From contig JBJXGV010000069.1 of the NCBI GenBank assembly GCA_046160485.1, positions 1 to 5,171 of the forward strand: a stretch of DNA of 5,171 nucleotides. The letters run 5' to 3'. Shown piece after piece: positions 1 to 5,171 of this stretch. Within the stretch, counting starts at the first letter, position 1. Every line of letters starts with the position of its first letter. Both the position numbers and the translations under genes were made by a program. The notes under the pieces were generated by a model. That model was not told where the DNA came from, searched no databases, and saw only the letters and a list, made by a program, of their open reading frames with translations. This DNA comes from JBJXGV01 sp046160485 (lineage in GTDB: Bacteria; Orphanbacterota; Orphanbacteria; JBJXGV01).

Positions 1-1376
1 CGAACGTCGACGCGCGGCGCGAAGATTTCGAGGACGCGATCTACCGCACGCGCCGCGAAAAGTTCGACGCGATTCTCGAAGAGATTTCGCAGGCGTACGA
101 GCGCGGCCAGCCCGTTCTCGTCGGCACGATTTCGGTCGAAGTGTCCGAAATGCTTTCGCGGCTTCTTAAGCGAAAGGGCGTTCCGCACAAGGTTCTCAAC
201 GCGAAGTACCACCAGCAAGAAGCCGAGATCATTTCTCTGGCGGGGCAACGCGGCGCGATCACGATCGCGACGAACATGGCGGGGCGCGGAACCGACATCA
301 AACTCGGCCCTGGCGTCGCGGAACTCGGCGGGCTGCACATCGTCGGGACCGAGCGGCACGAATCGCGCCGCATCGACCGGCAGCTTCGCGGACGCGCTGG
401 CCGCCAGGGCGACCCCGGCTCGTCGCGCTTCTTTCTTTCGCTCGAAGACGACCTTATGCGGCTCTTCGGCTCCGAGCGCATCAGCGGCATCATGGGGCGT
501 CTCGGGCTCCAGGAAGGCGAAGTGATCGAGCATTCGATGGTGACGAGTGCGATCGGCCGCGCGCAACGCAAGGTCGAGGAGCACAACTTCGGCATTCGAA
601 AGCACCTTCTCGAATACGACGACGTCATGAACAAGCAGCGCGAGGTCATCTACGAGCGGAGGAAGTTCGCGCTCGAAACGCCCGATCTGCGCGAAGAAAT
701 CGAGCACCTCGTCACCGAGTTCACGACGAACGCCGTCGCGACGCACATCGACCCGAAGGAGATTCCCGAGAACTGGACGGTCGACGCACTACGCCGCGAG
801 ATCGAGGAGACGTGCGTGACGCCCGTCTTGATTCCCGCGTTCGAACAGCAGAACTCGAGCGTCGAAGAGATCGAGGCTGCCGTTACCGAGTTGGTCATCG
901 GTGTATTTCGCGAGCGGACGGCGGCGCGCGAGGCGTCGATGGGGCCGCAAGTCACGCGCGAGTTCGAGCGGTGGGCCGTGCTCGCGACCATCGATGAATT
1001 CTGGAAGGATCACCTGTACGAGTTGGACGGGCTCAAGAGCGGAATCGGCCTCCGCGGCTACGGCGGCAAGGATCCGGTGCTCGAGTACAAGATCGAAGCG
1101 TTCAAGCTGTTCGAGGATCTGATGGGGCGCGTCGATGTCGCGATCGTGAAGACCGTGCTGAAGCCGTTCGTGTTGCGCCGGGAAGACGACGAGGTCGAGC
1201 AGCGGCGTGTGGAGGCGCGCGCGCGCGCGCGGACGCCGCTCGTCATGGCGTCAGCCAAGACCGCGGCGGAGCCTCCGAAGCCCGCGTCGCGTGTGGCGCT
1301 CGACAAGGTGGGCCGGAACGACCCCTGTCCCTGCGGGAGCGGAAAGAAATACAAGAAGTGCTGCGGCGCGGAGTAG
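1..1376 (+). CDS. secA: Preprotein translocase ATPase SecA, C-terminal half (5' end outside window)
   Basis: SecA is the cytosolic and membrane-associated motor ATPase that pushes unfolded preproteins through SecYEG. The window opens inside the gene: the first full codon is at base 3, and 457 codons are read to TAG at 1374-1376, about half of a typical SecA. Visible in order are the start of the second nucleotide-binding domain (GQPVLVGTISVEVSE), helicase-type motif V (NMAGRGTDIKLG, about 258-308), GGLHIVGTERHESRRID, and motif VI with the arginine-finger region (QLRGRAGRQGD, 381-413). Then come the scaffold helix (HLLEYDDVMNKQREVIYERR), the IRA1 two-helix region (IDEFWKDHLYELDGLKSGI and LRGYGGKDP, 981-1076), a low-complexity Ala/Arg/Pro linker and a SEC-C zinc tail (CPCGSGKKYKKCC, 1326-1364). 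The insertion E. coli SecA carries after motif V is absent. Frame and homology run unbroken upstream of the internal ATG at 141, so that ATG is not the start. The SEC-C tail is known to bind zinc and contact SecB or ribosomes; which partner applies here cannot be seen. Confidence 0.97.
   Translation, partial: NVDARREDFEDAIYRTRREKFDAILEEISQAYERGQPVLVGTISVEVSEMLSRLLKRKGVPHKVLNAKYHQQEAEIISLAGQRGAITIATNMAGRGTDIKLGPGVAELGGLHIVGTERHESRRIDRQLRGRAGRQGDPGSSRFFLSLEDDLMRLFGSERISGIMGRLGLQEGEVIEHSMVTSAIGRAQRKVEEHNFGIRKHLLEYDDVMNKQREVIYERRKFALETPDLREEIEHLVTEFTTNAVATHIDPKEIPENWTVDALRREIEETCVTPVLIPAFEQQNSSVEEIEAAVTELVIGVFRERTAAREASMGPQVTREFERWAVLATIDEFWKDHLYELDGLKSGIGLRGYGGKDPVLEYKIEAFKLFEDLMGRVDVAIVKTVLKPFVLRREDDEVEQRRVEARARARTPLVMASAKTAAEPPKPASRVALDKVGRNDPCPCGSGKKYKKCCGAE
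1215..1231. repeat. Alternating GC dinucleotide tract in the secA linker
   Basis: Seventeen bases of uninterrupted G/C alternation lie inside secA and encode the Ala-Arg alternation of the poorly conserved linker before the SEC-C tail. Such tracts are prone to replication slippage. They are also the classical sequence type that can flip to Z-DNA under negative supercoiling. The reading frame is intact here. Confidence 0.9.
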
Positions 1377-1433
1377 TGCGCCTCGGCAGAGCTGCGGGCA
1401 GCCGGCCGCGGAACTCGTCCTTCGCGACGCGTG

Positions 1434-1462
1434 TTGAAGCGGCCCCATCCCTCTGTTATATT
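1434..1462 (+). promoter_or_regulatory. Candidate sigma70-type promoter (extended -10) upstream of topA
   Basis: A -35-like TTGAAG (1434-1439, four of six consensus bases) is separated by exactly 17 bases from a -10-like TATATT (1457-1462, five of six). The -10 is preceded by TG one base upstream (1454-1455), giving an extended -10. This AT-rich block stands out in GC-rich surroundings. A start site near 1468-1470 would be expected, leaving about 170 bases of leader before topA. It is the best promoter candidate in the only real intergenic gap. Its relation to the hairpin just downstream is unclear. This is pattern recognition only. Confidence 0.5.
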
Positions 1463-1480
1463 CCGCCGGCTGTTTTCGCG

Positions 1481-1504
1481 GGCGCCGCAACCGGCGCCTT
1501 TCTT
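1481..1504 (+). terminator. Terminator-like hairpin between secA and topA
   Basis: GGCGCCG (1481-1487) pairs perfectly with CGGCGCC (1492-1498) around a 4-base CAAC loop, and TTTCTT follows (1499-1504). A 7-bp all-G/C stem with a T-rich tail fits an intrinsic terminator on the + strand, about 105 bases after the secA stop. The minus strand has no T-run after the stem. The tail is short and interrupted, so efficiency is doubtful. Because the candidate promoter lies just upstream, the hairpin may instead end or attenuate transcripts from that promoter, or protect their 5' end. Confidence 0.45.
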
Positions 1505-1625
1505 AATGAAATCCGCGATGCGTGCCGAAGAGTGGTTTTGGTCTGCGAATCGTTGAGTCCGTCGCTGTCGCGCGCGATCGATGCGCGTCGAGAGCCACGC
1601 GAACCCAAAGCCGCGTCGTCGACGC

Positions 1626-1631
1626 AAGAGG
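1626..1631 (+). promoter_or_regulatory. Ribosome binding site of topA
   Basis: AAGAGG lies six bases before the ATG at 1638. It supports that start over the in-frame ATG at 1581, which would add 19 Arg-rich residues with no counterpart in the family. Confidence 0.65.
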
Positions 1632-1637
1632 CCTGAC

Positions 1638-3869
1638 ATGGGTAAATCGCTCGTCATCGTTGAGTCGCCGGCGAAAGCCAAGACGATCAAGAAGTTCCTC
1701 GGGTCGAAGTTCGAGGTCCTCGCTTCGATGGGGCATGTTCGCGATCTGCCCAAGAAGCGCCTCGGGATCGATGTCGAGAACGACTTCAAGCCCGACTACA
1801 TCAATATTCGCGGCAAAGGGAAGGCGCTTCTCGCGCTGAAGAAGTCGGCCGACAAGGCGGACGCCGTCTATCTGGCGCCGGACCCGGACCGCGAGGGCGA
1901 AGCGATCGCCTGGCACTTGAAGAACTACCTCAGCCGCCCGGACTCGACGAACATCCACCGCGTCTCGTTCAATGAGATCACCGAGCACGCGGTGAAGAAC
2001 TCGATTCAGGCCGCGGGCGAGATCGACATGCGGAAGGTCGACGCGCAGCAGGCCCGGCGCATCCTCGACCGTCTGGTCGGTTATATGGTAAGCCCCCTTC
2101 TCTGGAAAGTCGTCTATCGCGGGACGAGCGCTGGCCGGGTGCAGTCCGTGGCGCTCCGGCTCATCGTCGAGCGCGAGGACGAGATCAATGCCTTCAAGAC
2201 AGAGGAGTACTGGACGATCTCGGGCGAGTTCGTCGGCAAATCGGCGACGCCGTTCCTGGCGCGCCTCGTCGAAGTGAAGGGCGAGAAGCCGAAGATCGGA
2301 ACGGATGCCGAGGCGCAGGCCATTCTTGGCGCACTGAAGGGCGTCGACTTCGTCGTGCGCGAGGTTATTCGGAAGGCGCGCACGCGCAATCCCGGTCCGC
2401 CGTTCATTACGAGCACGCTCCAGCAGGATGCCGCGCGGCGCCTCGGGTACAGCGCGCGCAAGACGATGTCCGTTGCGCAGGACTTGTACGAAGGCGTCGA
2501 GACGGGCGAGGGTCCAGTCGGTCTCATTACGTATATGCGTACCGACTCCACGCGCATCTCGAATGAAGCGCTCGACGAAGTCCGCAAGTTCATCGGCGAG
2601 AAGTATGGCGAGGCAAGCCTCCCAAAGCAGGCGCGCGGCTACAAGGCGAAGAAGGGCGCGCAGGATGCGCACGAAGGCATTCGGCCGACGTCGGCGTTCA
2701 GAACGCCGGAGTCTCTCCGCGCTCATCTGTCGAGCGACCAATTCCGCCTCTACGAGCTCATCTGGAACCGCTTCGTAGCAAGCCAGATGGAGCAGGCGCA
2801 GTTCGACACGACGACGGTCTCGATCGACGCTGGCGAGTACGCGTTCCGTGCATCGGGCTCGATCCTCAAGTTCGCCGGCTTCCTTCAGGTGTACGGCGAT
2901 CTCGTCGACCCGAAGGCCGGCGGCGAGAAGGGGATGGAAGAGCTTGTCCTGCCGCCGATCGACGAGGGCGAGCGACTCGCGTGCAACGCGCTCACGCCCG
3001 AGCAGCACTTCACGCAGCCGCCGCCGCGCTACAACGAGGCGTCGCTCGTCAAGACGCTCGAGGAAAAGGGAATCGGCCGGCCGTCGACCTACGCCGCCAT
3101 CATCGCGACGCTGATCTCGCGCAAGTACGTCACGCGCGAGAAATCGCGCTTCTTCCCGACGGAGATCGGCATCGTGGTCGGGAAATTCCTCATCGAGCGG
3201 TTCGACAACATCTTCAACGTCGGCTTCACCGCGAAAATGGAAGAAGAGCTCGACCGGATCGAGTCGGGCGAAGACGAGTGGGTGAAGGTCGTGCGCAACT
3301 TTTACGATCCGTTCAAGAAGGAACTCGACGAGGTCACGAAGAAGACCGGCGAGATTCGCAAGGAGATGGAGAAAGACTCAGGCGAGACGTGCGAGAAGTG
3401 CGGTAAGGCGATGATCGTACGTTGGGGCCGCAACGGCCAGTTCCTCGCGTGCTCGGGCTACCCGGACTGCAAGAGCACGAAGCCTCTCGGTGGCGAAGAG
3501 CCGAAGGCGACGGGCGAGTCGTGCGAGAAATGCGGCGGGGCGATGGTCGTGCGCAGCGGTCGCTTCGGGCGATTCGTCGCGTGCAGTAACTATCCGGATT
3601 GCAAGAACACGAAACCTCTCTCGGTCGGCGTCTCGTGTCCCGAGCCGAATTGCGGTGGCTACATCACCGAGAAGCGCTCGAAGAAGGGACGCACCTTCTA
3701 CGGTTGCAGCCGTTATCCCGACTGCACGTTTGCGCTGTGGAACAAGCCCGTCGCGGAGAAGTGCGCGGAGTGCAACTCTCCCTACATGCTCGAGAAGTGG
3801 GCCAAGGCGAAGGGAAGCTACCTGGAGTGTCCTTCCTGCAAGAATCAGAAGGTACTCGTCGAGGCGTAG
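1638..3869 (+). CDS. topA: DNA topoisomerase I (type IA, omega protein)
   Basis: This enzyme relaxes negative supercoils by cutting one DNA strand through a 5'-phosphotyrosine link, passing the other strand, and resealing with Mg2+. The 743-residue protein begins MGKSLVIVESPAKAKT, the family's normal N-terminus, which with the AAGAGG Shine-Dalgarno fixes the start. The Toprim domain holds catalytic Glu9 and the acidic triad in DPDREGE (Asp82, Asp84, Glu86). The core has DAQQARRILDRLVGY, the catalytic Tyr299 in LITYMRTDSTRIS with Arg301, the His345 motif (AHEGIRPT, where AHEAIRPT is more usual) and GIGRPSTYAAIIATL. Four C4 zinc ribbons end the protein: Cys585/588/605/611, 629/632/649/655, 667/672/690/696 and 709/712/731/734; these bind single-stranded DNA and, in E. 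coli, RNA polymerase. All key residues are present. The Toprim domain is compact compared with E. coli, whose triad is near residue 111. The end overlaps the likely trmFO start, implying an operon. The leader carries a promoter candidate, a hairpin and a small uORF. Confidence 0.98.
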   Translation: MGKSLVIVESPAKAKTIKKFLGSKFEVLASMGHVRDLPKKRLGIDVENDFKPDYINIRGKGKALLALKKSADKADAVYLAPDPDREGEAIAWHLKNYLSRPDSTNIHRVSFNEITEHAVKNSIQAAGEIDMRKVDAQQARRILDRLVGYMVSPLLWKVVYRGTSAGRVQSVALRLIVEREDEINAFKTEEYWTISGEFVGKSATPFLARLVEVKGEKPKIGTDAEAQAILGALKGVDFVVREVIRKARTRNPGPPFITSTLQQDAARRLGYSARKTMSVAQDLYEGVETGEGPVGLITYMRTDSTRISNEALDEVRKFIGEKYGEASLPKQARGYKAKKGAQDAHEGIRPTSAFRTPESLRAHLSSDQFRLYELIWNRFVASQMEQAQFDTTTVSIDAGEYAFRASGSILKFAGFLQVYGDLVDPKAGGEKGMEELVLPPIDEGERLACNALTPEQHFTQPPPRYNEASLVKTLEEKGIGRPSTYAAIIATLISRKYVTREKSRFFPTEIGIVVGKFLIERFDNIFNVGFTAKMEEELDRIESGEDEWVKVVRNFYDPFKKELDEVTKKTGEIRKEMEKDSGETCEKCGKAMIVRWGRNGQFLACSGYPDCKSTKPLGGEEPKATGESCEKCGGAMVVRSGRFGRFVACSNYPDCKNTKPLSVGVSCPEPNCGGYITEKRSKKGRTFYGCSRYPDCTFALWNKPVAEKCAECNSPYMLEKWAKAKGSYLECPSCKNQKVLVEA
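3390..3725 (+). repeat. Tandem zinc-ribbon repeats within topA
   Basis: Three successive C4 zinc ribbons of the topoisomerase type start at 3390, 3522 and 3636; a fourth, more divergent one follows at 3762. The first two are offset by 132 bases (44 residues) and agree at 25 of 33 residues from the first Cys through the shared TKPL end. Both keep CEKCG, GR.G.F and YPDCK. The third keeps YPDC but has CPEPNC in place of CxxC. This is a coding-level repeat that probably arose by internal duplication. Confidence 0.85.
3811..3817 (+). promoter_or_regulatory. Putative ribosome binding site for trmFO inside topA
   Basis: AGGGAAG, nine bases before the GTG at 3827, is the best Shine-Dalgarno-like sequence near the trmFO start. 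It lies in the last codons of topA, so ribosomes finishing topA would pass over it. It supports the GTG at 3827 over the in-frame GTG at 3797, but it is only a partial match in purine-rich coding sequence. Confidence 0.4.
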
Positions 3870-5171
3870 ACCTCTCGCGGCGCTCCATCGTCGTCATCGG
3901 CGGGGGGCTCGCTGGAAGCGAGGCCGCCTGGCAGCTCGCGCAGCGCGGGTTCAACGTTCGCCTTTTCGAGATGCGTCCGAAGGTGTCGACGCAGGCGCAC
4001 AAAACGGGGCGCTTGGGCGAACTCGTCTGCTCCAATTCCCTCAAATCGATGGACCCCACGTCGGGGCCCGGCATCCTGAAGGCCGAGCTGCGGCGCCTCG
4101 GCTCGCTCGTACTCGAGGCCGCGGAGTCGGCGCGCATCGAGGCGGGGACCGCGCTCACAGTCGATCGCGACCGATTCGCTGCGGAGATCACTCGCCGTGT
4201 CGAGTCGCATCCGAACATCGAAGTCGTCCGCGACGAAGCCGTTTCGCTTCCCGACGCCGGGCCCGTGATCGTCGCGACGGGCCCGCTGTCGTCTCCGGCG
4301 ATTGCCGCGTCGCTCAAAGATCTCTTCGGCCTCGAGTCGCTCTATTTCTACGATGCGATCGCGCCGATCGTCTCCGCGGACTCGCTCGACATGACACGGC
4401 TCTTCGCCGCATCGCGGTACGACAAGGGCGAAGGGAGTTTTCTGAACGCGGCGATGAACGAGGAGGAATACGACGCGTTCTACACGGCGCTGACGAGCGC
4501 TGAGGTCTTTCCACTGCGCAAGTTCGAACGCGGCCAGTTCTTTCAGGGTTGCCTGCCGATCGAAGATCTCGCGTATCGCGGGCGCGAAACGCTCTCGTTC
4601 GGATGCATGCGGCCGGTCGGGCTCAACGATCCGCGTACCGGGCGGCGGCCGTACGCAGTCGTGCAGCTTCGGCCCGAGAATCTCGAGGCGACGTGTTACA
4701 GCCTCGTCGGTTGCCAGTCGCGCCTGATGGTGCCGGAGCAGCGCCGCGTCTTTCAGATGATCCCGGGACTTGCCGGGGCGGAGTTTCTCCGGTTCGGCAG
4801 CCTCCACCGCAACACGTACCTCGAGTGCCCGAAGCTTCTCCACCCGACACTTCAGGCGAAGTCACGCGCGGATCTGTTTCTCGCCGGCCAAATTACCGGG
4901 GTTGAAGGCTATCTCGAGTCGACAGCGATCGGGCTCGTTGCCGCGATCTCGTGCGCGCGTTACATGACGTCTGGGGACGGCGCCGCCCCCCCGCGCGCCA
5001 CCGCCCTCGGCGCGCTCGTCGGTCACGTGACCGAGCCGAAGCCGGCGCGCTTCCAGCCGATGAACATCAATATCGGGCTCTTTCCGCCGCTCCCGGCCGG
5101 CCGGCGCGCACGCGACGTTCGGGACGCGATGATCGCCGAACGCGCCCGGACATCGCTCGATGCGTGGATCG
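3827..5171 (+). CDS. trmFO: Folate- and FAD-dependent tRNA (m5U54) methyltransferase TrmFO, 3' end outside window
   Basis: TrmFO (formerly Gid) makes 5-methyluridine at position 54 of the tRNA T-loop, using methylenetetrahydrofolate as carbon donor and reduced FAD. Counting from the GTG, the FAD-binding Rossmann motif is IVVIGGGLAGSEAAW (Gly25-27, Gly30), with LFEMRP after the second strand. Cys68 (ELVCSNSLKS) and Cys242 (FFQGCLPIE) match the two catalytic cysteines known as Cys53/Cys226 in Bacillus and Cys51/Cys223 in Thermus. Further signatures are ATGPLSS, SLYFYDAIAPIV, RPYAVVQLRPEN, IPGL, LHRNTYLECP (His327), AGQITGVEGYLES (354-362 core) and FQPMNINIGLFP. No stop occurs in 448 codons; family length (about 435-450) suggests only a few codons are missing. 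No ATG exists near the expected start. GTG 3827 overlaps topA by 43 bases and gives about 15 more N-terminal residues than relatives; CTG 3836 is possible. Cys260 and Cys296 replace the usual Pro and Phe of FGPMKPVGL and VGFQT. Function is secure, the start is not. Confidence 0.95.
   Translation, partial: MSFLQESEGTRRGVDLSRRSIVVIGGGLAGSEAAWQLAQRGFNVRLFEMRPKVSTQAHKTGRLGELVCSNSLKSMDPTSGPGILKAELRRLGSLVLEAAESARIEAGTALTVDRDRFAAEITRRVESHPNIEVVRDEAVSLPDAGPVIVATGPLSSPAIAASLKDLFGLESLYFYDAIAPIVSADSLDMTRLFAASRYDKGEGSFLNAAMNEEEYDAFYTALTSAEVFPLRKFERGQFFQGCLPIEDLAYRGRETLSFGCMRPVGLNDPRTGRRPYAVVQLRPENLEATCYSLVGCQSRLMVPEQRRVFQMIPGLAGAEFLRFGSLHRNTYLECPKLLHPTLQAKSRADLFLAGQITGVEGYLESTAIGLVAAISCARYMTSGDGAAPPRATALGALVGHVTEPKPARFQPMNINIGLFPPLPAGRRARDVRDAMIAERARTSLDAWI

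Noticed and set aside
141..1376. secA starting at the internal ATG 141
   Set aside because: SecA homology continues in frame to base 3 (GQPVLVGTISVE lies upstream), so the gene is cut by the window edge rather than starting here.
1358..1636. Open frame of 92 codons filling the secA-topA gap
   Set aside because: Its ATG lies inside the SEC-C codons, it has no convincing Shine-Dalgarno, and it crosses the promoter and hairpin. The product has no recognisable features.
1377..1637. tRNA, other RNA gene, riboswitch, insertion sequence or CRISPR in the intergenic gap
   Set aside because: No T-loop or acceptor pattern, no known riboswitch core, no terminal inverted repeats and no regular repeats are visible. 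Only the promoter, hairpin and leader described above can be supported.
1581..1640. topA starting at ATG 1581
   Set aside because: The extra 19 residues are Arg/Pro/Lys-rich without family counterpart. ATG 1638 has AAGAGG at six bases and gives the standard TopA N-terminus.
1503..3008. Long antisense open frame of 501 codons opposite topA
   Set aside because: It is Arg/Leu-rich with no recognisable domain and lies opposite highly conserved TopA motifs. Such long shadow frames are expected opposite GC-rich genes with G/C-ending codons.
3861..3890. Programmed -1 frameshift fusing TopA to TrmFO
   Set aside because: trmFO is in the -1 frame relative to topA and open across the junction, so a fusion is formally possible. 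There is no slippery heptamer or stimulatory stem-loop at the TAG, and separate proteins are the rule in this gene pair.
3490..4503. Open frame of 337 codons on the + strand across the topA end and trmFO
   Set aside because: It is out of frame with both real genes and Arg/Ser/Ala-rich. It overlaps the TopA zinc ribbons and the TrmFO Rossmann fold.
3845..4843. Antisense open frame of 332 codons opposite trmFO
   Set aside because: The + strand in this region encodes an unbroken, motif-complete TrmFO. The antisense product shows composition bias and no family features.

Overview
The window is an ordinary chromosomal housekeeping segment from a bacterium with high-GC DNA and strongly G/C-ending codons. 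All three real genes are on the + strand: the C-terminal half of secA (cut by the left edge), a complete topA, and a nearly complete trmFO (cut by the right edge). Folate-dependent TrmFO occurs in groups such as Firmicutes, Deinococcus-Thermus, Acidobacteriota, Deltaproteobacteria-like lineages and several uncultured phyla. It is generally missing from Gammaproteobacteria such as E. coli. High GC plus TrmFO therefore points away from enterics, but I cannot name a phylum from the sequence alone.

Layout. Bases 1-1376 encode the second nucleotide-binding domain, helical scaffold/IRA1 region, linker and zinc-binding SEC-C tail of SecA, the motor ATPase of the Sec secretion pathway. Bases 1377-1637 are the only gene-free stretch. 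They hold a good sigma70-like promoter with an extended -10, followed immediately by a GC-rich hairpin with a short T-rich tail, then a roughly 130-base leader ending in a Shine-Dalgarno for topA. Bases 1638-3869 encode DNA topoisomerase I with four C-terminal zinc ribbons. TrmFO, the flavoprotein that makes m5U54 in the T-loop of tRNA, follows with no gap; its best start is a GTG inside the last codons of topA. It runs off the window without a stop.

Function. The genes do not form one pathway. topA and trmFO are a long-known conserved neighbour pair (as in Bacillus, where dprA precedes them and xerC/hslV/hslU follow), and their overlap suggests co-transcription and translational coupling. 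secA appears to be a separate unit, divided from topA by the promoter/hairpin region. dprA is not between secA and topA here.

I see no mobile element, CRISPR array, RNA gene, defence system or other evidently new system. The points most worth a second look are the promoter sitting directly upstream of a terminator-like hairpin ahead of topA, the missing conventional start codon of trmFO, and a small uORF in the topA leader.
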